Source: Chryseobacterium viscerum (lineage in GTDB: Bacteria; Bacteroidota; Bacteroidia; Flavobacteriales; Weeksellaceae). Taken from it: 64,000 nt of DNA. The stretch spans positions 60,849 through 124,848 of the forward strand of contig NZ_PPEG02000012.1 in NCBI RefSeq assembly GCF_002899945.2, in the 5' to 3' direction. The position numbers were made by a program, and so were the translations under genes. Of the stretch, positions 8,906 through 16,471 are shown piece after piece. Numbering within the stretch: position 1 is the first letter of the stretch; each line of letters starts with the position of its first letter. The notes under the pieces are model-generated. The model worked only from the letters and a program-made list of their open reading frames with translations, was not told the DNA's origin and did no database searches.

Positions 8906-9669
8906 TTGTCATTATTCTATTCAATGTACTTTTTGTAATGTTTGTAACGGCGGTATTAATCTATATCAGAAGTTACAAACAACGCAAGAAGGAGCATCTT
9001 AATGAAATTGAAAGAAAAAATGAACTTCATCAAAGAGAGATCCTTTCTACCCAACTGGAAATCCAGCAGGCTACCATGCAGCAGATCGGCCGGGAACTTC
9101 ATGATAACATTGGTCAGAAACTTACTCTTGTGAGCCTTTATGTACAGCAGATGCTTTATGAAAATAGGGCACCGGAAGCCAATGAGAGAATTGATCAGGT
9201 TTCTCAGATCATCAACCAGTCTCTGCAAGATCTTCGAAGCTTGTCAAAAACATTAACCGATGACAATATCAACCAAAAGGAAATTGTAACTTTAATACAG
9301 GAAGAAGTAGATAACACTAATTCTTTTAAAAGGTGTAAAGTAAGCTTTGAGCACAATTTTAAACAGCTGGATTTAGGTTTTGTTCATAAAAATGTTCTGC
9401 TCAGAATCACTCAGGAGTTTATTCAGAATAGTATAAAACACTCAGGCTGTAAAAATATTTTCATCAGCCTGAATACTTCTGAAGACATTCTTTGGGAACT
9501 TGATATTCGTGATGATGGAACCGGGTTTGACACTTCCCAGATCAAGTCCAACGGAATAGGCCTTACCAACATGAAAAACAGAGCCGAAATCATAGGAGCT
9601 CGCTTTCGCATGGAAAGCCAGGAAAATGCAGGAACCCACCTTAATATTATCTTAAAAAAACAGTCATGA
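8884..9669 (+). CDS. NarL-type sensor histidine kinase (HisKA_3/HATPase)
   Basis: Membrane histidine kinase of 261 residues. One transmembrane helix (about 5-28) is followed by a short coiled coil, a HisKA_3 dimerisation domain with phospho-acceptor H73 in ELHDNIGQ, and a HATPase_c domain with the N-box FIQNSIKHS and a DDGTGF G-box. There is essentially no extracytoplasmic sensor domain. The stop overlaps the start of the response regulator gene (ATGA), so the pair is translationally coupled. HisKA_3 kinases of this type phosphorylate LuxR/NarL-type regulators, which is what follows. Confidence 0.93.
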   Translation: MGKTELLIVIILFNVLFVMFVTAVLIYIRSYKQRKKEHLNEIERKNELHQREILSTQLEIQQATMQQIGRELHDNIGQKLTLVSLYVQQMLYENRAPEANERIDQVSQIINQSLQDLRSLSKTLTDDNINQKEIVTLIQEEVDNTNSFKRCKVSFEHNFKQLDLGFVHKNVLLRITQEFIQNSIKHSGCKNIFISLNTSEDILWELDIRDDGTGFDTSQIKSNGIGLTNMKNRAEIIGARFRMESQENAGTHLNIILKKQS

Positions 9670-10307
9670 AAAAATCAATTGTAATTGTTGACGATCATAT
9701 ACTTATAGCCAAGGCTCTGGAAGGAATTATTGGTAACTTCAATGAATTTGAAGTAATCTATGTGTGTGAAAATGGGAAGGACCTTATTCAGAAACTTGAG
9801 GAGGGCAACGCAATTCCGGATATTATTCTTTTAGATATCAGTATGCCGATTATGGACGGATTTGAAACGGCAGCCTGGCTTACAAAAAACCACCCAGACA
9901 TCAAGGTTATGGCCCTCAGCATGCAGGGAGACGACAACAGCGTGATCAAGATGATCAAAAGCGGAGCAAAAGGCTATCTCTTAAAAAACACCCATCCAAG
10001 AGATTTGGAAACAGCCCTTACCCGATTGAATAGTGATGGCTTCTTTTATCCGGACTGGGCTTCAAAAATTATTTTCTCCAACCTTAATAAAGAAACGGAA
10101 TCTGAAATTGCCATAAGAATTTCCGACAGGGAAAAAGAATTCCTGAAATATACGGTCACTGAGCTCAGCTATAAGGAAATTGCAGACAGAATGTGCTGCA
10201 GTCCAAGGACCGTAGAAAGCTACCGTGATCAGCTTTGTGAAAAACTGGATTTAAAAACCCGTGTAGGACTTGCCGTTTTTGCCATTAAAAATGGTTTTGC
10301 AAATTAA
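9666..10307 (+). CDS. NarL/LuxR-family response regulator
   Basis: Two-domain regulator of 213 residues: receiver domain with phospho-acceptor D57 (LLDISMP), acidic pocket VDDH at the start and K about 108; then a LuxR-type helix-turn-helix (about 145-205) with SDREKEFL and YKEIADRMCCSPRTVESYRD. It is the cognate partner of the kinase whose gene it overlaps by 4 bases. Inverted repeats GTAA-N5-TTAC ahead of the two downstream metalloprotease genes are plausible binding sites, though this is not demonstrated. No terminator is visible after the gene. Confidence 0.94.
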   Translation: MKKSIVIVDDHILIAKALEGIIGNFNEFEVIYVCENGKDLIQKLEEGNAIPDIILLDISMPIMDGFETAAWLTKNHPDIKVMALSMQGDDNSVIKMIKSGAKGYLLKNTHPRDLETALTRLNSDGFFYPDWASKIIFSNLNKETESEIAIRISDREKEFLKYTVTELSYKEIADRMCCSPRTVESYRDQLCEKLDLKTRVGLAVFAIKNGFAN

Positions 10308-10476
10308 TTTTAGCTACAAAAAATTAATTTAAAAGCTGGTTTAAACGAAACATATTCGTTAAAAACAATTTACAGACAAAACACATCACCATATTTATAA
10401 AGATTGATTAAAATTCAAAACAAACTAAATAACACTGAATTAAAATCAATAAAAAATCAAAATCAATAGTAATTCC

Positions 10477-10528
10477 GTAATTATTTTACAGAATTACTTG
10501 CATATTAATTTCAAATAATATAATTTCA
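10477..10528 (+). promoter_or_regulatory. Promoter with inverted-repeat operator ahead of first M43 protease
   Basis: GTAA-TTATT-TTAC inverted repeat (10477-10489), a TTG (-33-like) at 10498-10500 in TTGCATATTAATT, then TAATTTCA (-7-like) at 10521-10528, 20 bases on. The same arrangement with identical spacing precedes the second protease at 11851-11901. This fits an activator site just upstream of a Bacteroidota-type promoter. Confidence 0.5.
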
Positions 10529-10552
10529 CATCCTCAACCAAATTATAACGAT

Positions 10553-11566
10553 ATGAAAAAACTATTATTCGGAGCTCTTATGCTCGGGTTAATGACAGCT
10601 TGTAACAATGACAACATTTCTAACCAAAATGAAACACAGGCTGAACCGGAAACTTCTTCACTAGCCTCCAAAAGAATTTGTCCATCTGAGGAAATGAGAC
10701 AAGAGGCATTACAAAAAGATCCTGCATTGAGACAAAAAGTAGAAGAAATTGAGGCCAATGCAAAAAAATTCTCCAACAATCTTGCTTTAGGAAAAGTTCT
10801 TGCGGATGGAACTGTTGAAATTCCAGTTGTTGTTAATGTAATCTATAAAACTGCTGCACAAAACGTATCTGATGCCAGAATTGCAGAGCAAATTGCGATT
10901 TTGAACGCTGACTATGGAGGTACAAACAGTGATGTTTCCCAAATCCCTACAGAATTCCAGGGAGTAAAAGCAGGTGATGTAAAAGTAAGATTCAAACTGG
11001 CAAACACCATAAGAAAAACCACTACCAAAACATCATGGAGCAAAACAGACAGAGCAAATAATACTATGAAAAAAGCCTCTACAGGAGGAATTGATGCTAC
11101 TAATCCTACAAATTATTTTAATATCTGGATTGTTGGAAGCATGCCAGATACTCAAGGAAGTATCCTTGGATATGCAACTTTCCCTGAGGATGCAGGCACA
11201 TGGAAAGATGGTGTAGTAATTGCCTCTCCTTATTTTGGAAAAACAGGAACTTCTGCTCCATTTAATCTGGGAAGAACTGCCACTCATGAAGTGGGTCACT
11301 ATTTAGGTCTTAGACATATCTGGGGAGATACCAATTGCGGTGATGATTTAATTGCTGATACCCCTACCCAGACAACAGCTAATACAGGTGCTCCATCTTA
11401 CCCTCTTTACAACACTTGTTATGGCGTGAAAAGATCTGTAATGTTTATGAATTATATGGATTATTCTGATGATAATTCACTCTATATGTTTACAGCAGGA
11501 CAAAAGACAAAAATGCAGTCTGTAACAGCTTCTTCTGGAGCAAGATCCGGACTAAGAGTTTTATAA
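10553..11566 (+). CDS. M43-type (pappalysin-like) zinc metalloprotease, lipoprotein
   Basis: Secreted zinc endopeptidase, 337 residues. The N-terminus is a lipoprotein signal peptide ending in the lipobox LMTAC (Cys17), so the protein is likely anchored in the envelope. A charged pro-region (about 18-95) is followed by the catalytic domain. The metzincin zinc motif HEVGHYLGLRH places ligands at H245, H249 and H255 with catalytic E246, and the Met-turn MNYMDY follows. It is one of two adjacent paralogues; both start with near-identical signal peptides and promoters, which indicates tandem duplication. It ends at a strong terminator, so it is transcribed singly. Substrate unknown. Confidence 0.93.
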   Translation: MKKLLFGALMLGLMTACNNDNISNQNETQAEPETSSLASKRICPSEEMRQEALQKDPALRQKVEEIEANAKKFSNNLALGKVLADGTVEIPVVVNVIYKTAAQNVSDARIAEQIAILNADYGGTNSDVSQIPTEFQGVKAGDVKVRFKLANTIRKTTTKTSWSKTDRANNTMKKASTGGIDATNPTNYFNIWIVGSMPDTQGSILGYATFPEDAGTWKDGVVIASPYFGKTGTSAPFNLGRTATHEVGHYLGLRHIWGDTNCGDDLIADTPTQTTANTGAPSYPLYNTCYGVKRSVMFMNYMDYSDDNSLYMFTAGQKTKMQSVTASSGARSGLRVL

Positions 11567-11590
11567 AAATACATTTTTTAAAATAGTTGA

Positions 11591-11621
11591 AACCTATCTC
11601 AAATGTTGAGATAGGTTTTTT
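11591..11621 (+). terminator. Terminator of first M43 protease gene
   Basis: 11-bp perfect stem AACCTATCTCA / TGAGATAGGTT, 5-base loop, then a T run. Confidence 0.9.
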
Positions 11622-11850
11622 TACTATTATTACCGTGGTTACCCTGTAAGTTTATGAAAGCTTAAAAAAAACAGGAGCGCATTTTATCCTAAAAAAATTC
11701 TACAAATAATAAAAAATATAAAATTATTTACATTAAAAATACACTTAAAAGTGAAATAAAAAACAAAATATAAGAATTTAATGAAAACTCAAAACAAAAC
11801 CAATAACTTTAAATTAAAAACACGCAAACGCATTAAAACATATTAATTTC

Positions 11851-11901
11851 GTAAATATTTTACAAATTGTTTGCACATTAATTTTAAATAATATAATTTC
11901 A
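11851..11901 (+). promoter_or_regulatory. Promoter with inverted-repeat operator ahead of second M43 protease
   Basis: GTAAA-TAT-TTTAC inverted repeat (11851-11863), TTG at 11871-11873 in TTGCACATTAATT, and TAATTTCA at 11894-11901. Spacing is identical to the first copy (20 bases between TTG and TA). Confidence 0.5.
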
Positions 11902-11930
11902 CAACCTCAACCAAATTATATTATAACGAT

Positions 11931-12944
11931 ATGAAAAAATTCTTATTTGGAGCCCTCATTCTGGGCTTTATGTCGGCATGTAACACCGACAGCTTAAACA
12001 ATCAAAACGAAACACCTTTGAATGAGGAACCTCCTATCGCAAGTGCCCTTAAAAGAAGCTGTCCTTCTGAAGAATTGAGAGCTGAAATGTTACAGAAAAA
12101 CCCTTCTCTAAGGCTAAAAGCAGACGAAATTGAAGCCCGTACTCAAAACTTTGCAGAGAATCTTAAATTGGGAAAAGTTCTCGCAGATGGAACAGTTGAA
12201 ATCCCGGTTGTTTTTAACGTAATTTATAACACCTCTGCTCAGAATGTTTCTGATGCAAGAATTGCAGAACAAATCGCTGTACTAAATGCTGATTATGGTG
12301 CTACCAATTCTGATATTACTAAAATTCCTTCCGCATTTCAGCCATCTGCTGCAGGTGATGTAAAAATTCGTTTCAAATTAATAGCTACCAACCGTAAGCA
12401 GAATTCAAAAACAGGCTGGAAGTCTAACCTGGAAGAGATGAAAAAAGCAAGCACTGGAGGTATTGATGCTACTGATGTAAATAAAAATATGAATATATGG
12501 GTTGTTAATTCAATCCTTGACCAAAATGGTCAGGCTGGAACGCTAGGCTATGCTTATTATCCTGAAAATGCAGGACAATGGTATGATGGTCTTGTAATTG
12601 GATATCAGTACATCGGAAAAACAGGTGCTTCTGCTCCGTTCAACTTAGGAAGAACGGTAACTCACGAAGTAGGACACTACCTAAACCTTCCACACCTTTG
12701 GGGATCATCTGATGCTGGCTGCCAGACAGATTACTCTAATGATACTCCTACATCTCCTGGCCCTAACTACGGGAATCCTACCTATCCTCTAAACAGAGTT
12801 TGTGGAGGTGTAAGCCGCTCTCAAATGTTCATGAATTATATGGATTATGTAGATGACAAATCTATGGTGATGTTCTCTGCTAACCAAAAAACAAGAATGC
12901 AGGCTGTAGTAGCTGCATCCGGACCAAGATCTGGATTAAGATAA
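11931..12944 (+). CDS. Second M43-type zinc metalloprotease, lipoprotein
   Basis: Paralogue of the preceding gene and the same length (337 aa). Lipoprotein signal peptide with lipobox FMSAC, pro-region, then a catalytic domain with HEVGHYLNLPH. Ligands H245, H249 and H255 fall at exactly the same positions as in its neighbour, and the Met-turn is again MNYMDY. The pro-region start (RSCPSEELRAE) and the segment from about residue 80 are the most conserved parts. The 'xxH' loop differs (NLP against GLR), and so does the region after it, so the two may cut different targets. Terminator at 12986-13015. Confidence 0.93.
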   Translation: MKKFLFGALILGFMSACNTDSLNNQNETPLNEEPPIASALKRSCPSEELRAEMLQKNPSLRLKADEIEARTQNFAENLKLGKVLADGTVEIPVVFNVIYNTSAQNVSDARIAEQIAVLNADYGATNSDITKIPSAFQPSAAGDVKIRFKLIATNRKQNSKTGWKSNLEEMKKASTGGIDATDVNKNMNIWVVNSILDQNGQAGTLGYAYYPENAGQWYDGLVIGYQYIGKTGASAPFNLGRTVTHEVGHYLNLPHLWGSSDAGCQTDYSNDTPTSPGPNYGNPTYPLNRVCGGVSRSQMFMNYMDYVDDKSMVMFSANQKTRMQAVVAASGPRSGLR

Positions 12945-12985
12945 TCAACAACGCAAGTTGTAATATTATAAAAATATTAAAATAG

Positions 12986-13015
12986 TCTATCTCAATTTTT
13001 GGGATAGATTTTTTT
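12986..13015 (+). terminator. Terminator of second M43 protease gene
   Basis: Stem TCTATC / GATAGA, partly extended inward, followed by seven T. It resembles the first protease's terminator, consistent with the whole unit having been duplicated. Confidence 0.75.
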
Positions 13016-13053
13016 AATACTTTTACATGATTTAATTTCGCACCACTACTAAG

Positions 13054-14463
13054 ATGAAAAAATTAGCACTAGCATCAGGAATACTATTGCACTTATACTG
13101 TATTAAAGCACAGGATACTATCCAAATTAAAACACAGGATACCATCCAAGCCAGGAGTCTTAAAGAAGATCTTGCATTAATTAATTCCGGTTACAGCATT
13201 CAGGAGAAATCCCCTTTTTTCAAAAAAGAATGGGTAAAAAAATCAGTCGCTCCTGCTCTGCTTTTTGCCGCTGCTGCGGCAACATGGGGAGAAAAGGAGA
13301 ATATCCGTGAGGTAAGAAACCGATACCTTCCCAACTTTAAAGTCAAATATGATGATTATCTTCAATATGCTCCTGCAGCTGCCGTTTACGGATTAAAACT
13401 GGCAGGTGTAAAAGGTAGAAACAATCTCGGGCGGGCCACTTTATCCTATGGTACCAGCTTAGTCATCATGGCTATTTTAGTCAATTCTATTAAATATACC
13501 GCAAAAGTGGAACGTCCGGACGGGTCCAAAAACAATTCTTTTCCATCAGGACATGCTGCTATGGCTTTTACCAATGCCAGTTTTCTACACAAAGAATATG
13601 GTATGGTAAACCCAGCCTATAGTATTGCAGGGTATGGTTCTGCTGCTATTACGGGACTTGGACGGAATTTAAATAACAGACACTGGGTTCCGGATATTCT
13701 TGCCGGTGCTGGGATAGGGATTATCTCAACAGAGCTTGGATATTTCTTTATTGATAAAATTTATAAGAACAAAGGAGATAATTTAAGTCTCTTATCCAGA
13801 ATACAAGGAAACGATTATCCATCTTTTCTTGCCTTAAAGACGGGTGTGGCATTAGGAACCACCAACTTCCTGAAAGAATCTGAGCTCGATGACAAAAAGC
13901 AAACAGGTTTTGAGGGCGGATTGGAAGGAGCTTATTTCTTTTCAAAAAAATGGGGTGTGGGTGCAGATATCACCTTCAGCAGCTTCCCGATTAAATCTCA
14001 AAGGATAGACTTTGATGACGGGCAGGATTTTGGTAATCATGAACTAAAAACGCAATCCATGGGCTTCCTGGCTGCAGGTATTGGTCCATATTTTTCTCAT
14101 GAATTCTCAGATAAGTGGCAGCTTACCTTAAAGCTAACCGGAGGGTATGCCGCCACAGCAAGTGGAAAAGTATTTGTAAAAGGAGATGATATAGACGCTC
14201 CTAACCATGAGCTTCAAATAGCCCGATACAAGCCCAAACCAGCCTTCCGCTGGAATACAGGAGCTGCTATGACCTACAAATTCAATCCGGGGCTAGGTCT
14301 TACTTTCTATACAGATTACAATCAGATCAACTCTACGATCCGTTATCACTTCAGTGACGAGATTAAAGAAAGTGCCGAGCTGGATGAGGAACTTAATAAC
14401 ATGATTGCTAAAGAAAGAATCAATTATATTACATTAGGCTTAAGATTGACAGCCTATTTTTAA
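13054..14463 (+). CDS. PAP2-family phosphatase fused to a C-terminal outer-membrane-type beta-barrel
   Basis: 469 residues with an N-terminal signal peptide (cleavage near IKAQ). Residues about 60-245 form a PAP2 acid phosphatase domain carrying all three motifs: K147-x6-R154-P155, P164-SGH167, and R204-x5-H210-x3-D214 (Gly replaces the usual Ser before R204). PAP2 enzymes dephosphorylate lipid phosphates such as undecaprenyl-PP, phosphatidate or lipid A. Residues about 255-469 alternate as amphipathic beta strands ending in an aromatic (LRLTAYF), typical of an outer-membrane barrel. Substrate and exact membrane are unknown. It converges on the M1 peptidase gene with a shared terminator between them. 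Confidence 0.88.
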   Translation: MKKLALASGILLHLYCIKAQDTIQIKTQDTIQARSLKEDLALINSGYSIQEKSPFFKKEWVKKSVAPALLFAAAAATWGEKENIREVRNRYLPNFKVKYDDYLQYAPAAAVYGLKLAGVKGRNNLGRATLSYGTSLVIMAILVNSIKYTAKVERPDGSKNNSFPSGHAAMAFTNASFLHKEYGMVNPAYSIAGYGSAAITGLGRNLNNRHWVPDILAGAGIGIISTELGYFFIDKIYKNKGDNLSLLSRIQGNDYPSFLALKTGVALGTTNFLKESELDDKKQTGFEGGLEGAYFFSKKWGVGADITFSSFPIKSQRIDFDDGQDFGNHELKTQSMGFLAAGIGPYFSHEFSDKWQLTLKLTGGYAATASGKVFVKGDDIDAPNHELQIARYKPKPAFRWNTGAAMTYKFNPGLGLTFYTDYNQINSTIRYHFSDEIKESAELDEELNNMIAKERINYITLGLRLTAYF

Positions 14464-14468
14464 AATAA

Positions 14469-14495
14469 AAAAGCCTTCAGAATCTGAAGGCTTTT
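14469..14495. terminator. Bidirectional terminator between convergent genes
   Basis: 11-bp perfect stem AAAAGCCTTCA / TGAAGGCTTTT with a 5-base loop; A-rich and T-rich on either side, so it serves both the PAP2 gene and the M1 peptidase gene. Confidence 0.9.
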
Positions 14496-14499
14496 ACTT

Positions 14500-16365
14500 T
14501 TATAAATTTTTGCGATTATTTTCCGGAGTATAATCCATAAACAGATCTCCATCCAGCTGTACCGATTTTATTTTTTTCTTAATAGGAATTACCAGATCTG
14601 TTAGTTTCTGATCTTTTTCCCAAACAGAAGGTGAGAAATGCAGTTTCTCTGTAGTCCCATCTTCGTATGACAATATTGCATCAAACGGAATTACAAATCC
14701 ACCTACATTCGCCACGTTTACCGTAAGCATATCATTCATCTGGGAAGCTCCCGTTACTTTTAAATCAATATAATTATTGGTATAAAACCAATTCTGGAAG
14801 AACCAATTCAGATTTTTCCCTGAACCGGTATTCATAGAGTTGAAATAATCCCATGGCACCGGATGCTTTCCATTCCAGTTGTCCATATAATGGTGTAATG
14901 CTTTTTTGAACAGTTCATCTCCTAAATAATCTTTCAGCGCCAGATAAGACAAAGAGGCTTTCACATAGGAATTGTTTCCATATCCCGCACCACTCACCTG
15001 TGTACTCATCGTAATTATAGGCTGATCCTGTTCTGCAGACGGATCATTGATCCATTTTTTGACACGGAAGTTTTTATAAAATTCTTTAGCAGCAGCTTCT
15101 CCATTCTCATCAATACCTATAAGATATTCCAGGGTGGTAGCACAACCTTCATCCATGAATGCATATCTCGTTTCGTTGATTCCCATGTAAAAAGGAAAAT
15201 ACGTATGGGCAATTTCATGATCTGCCGTCAATCTTGCATCCTGAAGATCATCAGGAATACTGGTATCATTGATCATCATTGGATATTCCATATCTGCATA
15301 TCCTTGGATAGCGGTCATTACATTGTAGGGATATTCTACTCCCGGCCAGTTTTTAGAAAACCAATCCAGGTTATAACGCATCCAGTCTACATAGTGTTCA
15401 AAATCTTTTGCTCCGTTTTTATATCCGGATTGAACGCTCGCTCTTTTTGTTTTTAACTGAACACTTGCTGCATCCCACACATAATGATTACTCAATGCAA
15501 AACAGAAATCTGTAATATGGCTGGCTTTGAACTTCCATATATTCCATTTTTTCTGCTGCGTAACTTTCCCGGACCTCATTTCCTGCTCTGTAGCAATATG
15601 CATTACTTTATCGCTTTTTAATGAAGCTTTATATCTTTTTAAATATTCCGGCTGAAGTACAGCTTCCGGGTTCAGAAAATCTCCCGTTGCCCAAACTACA
15701 TAATTTTTAGGTGCAGTAATGGCAAAGCTATAGTCATTGAAATCATTATAAAATTCCTGTCTGTCTGAGTGCTGAAGCATATCCCATCCGTTGTAATCAT
15801 CATACACAGATATTCTTGGAAAAGAATAGGCTACGTAAAAAGTTTCAGAATCTATCTGACCCTCTCTTCCACTCTGTACAGAAAGCGGATACTCCCACTC
15901 TATTTTAACTTCGGATTTTGATTTTGATTTTAAAGCTGTTTTTAATTTTACTTTTTCAACGGTACTCCAATCGTCACTATCAATATCATATTTCTCACCA
16001 TTCACGATGAAAGATTTAATCTTAAGCCCTGAAGACAGAAAATCCTTAGAGACCACTCCAGATCTTGGCGACTGTGGCTTGTGAAGGTTATTTACAAATC
16101 GTATCGCCAGTTCATTCAGGTTATCCGGGCTGTTGTTTGTGTAGACAATCGTTTCTTTTCCGGAAACCACCTTTGTGCTGGCATCCACTTTCACCTCTAC
16201 ATTATACGCTCCTTTATTCTGCCAGTAGCTTTTACCTGGTGCCCCGGAGATATCCCGTGTTCCTTTTTCATATGCTTTTTTGATGTTCCTCGGCATATAT
16301 AGTTCCTGTGCAGACAGTTGCAGTAAAGAAACTGCTATCAGCAATCCGGAAAAAATTTTCTTCAT
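14500..16365 (-). CDS. M1-family metallopeptidase, exported
   Basis: Aminopeptidase-like gluzincin of about 621 residues. The zinc signature HEIAH-x18-E is intact (H383, H387, E406, counted from the chosen start). The N-terminal beta-rich domain carries the ordinary M1 fold. I choose the ATG at 16365, not the one at 16392, because it puts a clean signal peptide (MKKIFSGLLIAVSLLQLSAQ) at the very N-terminus. The GAMEN motif of classical aminopeptidases is not clearly present (the corresponding segment reads ADMEYPM), so substrate preference may differ. It lies downstream of the TonB-type receptor on the same strand and may be co-expressed with it. A second M1 paralogue is at 26185-28125. Confidence 0.92.
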   Translation of the reverse strand: MKKIFSGLLIAVSLLQLSAQELYMPRNIKKAYEKGTRDISGAPGKSYWQNKGAYNVEVKVDASTKVVSGKETIVYTNNSPDNLNELAIRFVNNLHKPQSPRSGVVSKDFLSSGLKIKSFIVNGEKYDIDSDDWSTVEKVKLKTALKSKSKSEVKIEWEYPLSVQSGREGQIDSETFYVAYSFPRISVYDDYNGWDMLQHSDRQEFYNDFNDYSFAITAPKNYVVWATGDFLNPEAVLQPEYLKRYKASLKSDKVMHIATEQEMRSGKVTQQKKWNIWKFKASHITDFCFALSNHYVWDAASVQLKTKRASVQSGYKNGAKDFEHYVDWMRYNLDWFSKNWPGVEYPYNVMTAIQGYADMEYPMMINDTSIPDDLQDARLTADHEIAHTYFPFYMGINETRYAFMDEGCATTLEYLIGIDENGEAAAKEFYKNFRVKKWINDPSAEQDQPIITMSTQVSGAGYGNNSYVKASLSYLALKDYLGDELFKKALHHYMDNWNGKHPVPWDYFNSMNTGSGKNLNWFFQNWFYTNNYIDLKVTGASQMNDMLTVNVANVGGFVIPFDAILSYEDGTTEKLHFSPSVWEKDQKLTDLVIPIKKKIKSVQLDGDLFMDYTPENNRKNL

Positions 16366-16471
16366 ATCGATCTTTTTAAAGATAGGTATCAAAAATAGCG
16401 AAAATGTGACAGCAGGTGATGATTTCTTTTATAATAATATTTTATTATAATTGGTTTTACATTAATTTATT

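Larger units (their letters stand above)
11567..11930. other. 364-base intergenic region between the two metalloprotease genes
   Basis: Holds the terminator of the first protease (11591-11621) and the promoter of the second (11851-11901). Between them is very AT-rich sequence in which I see no gene. The segment from about 11840 closely matches 10465-10552, which is the duplicated upstream region. Confidence 0.6.
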
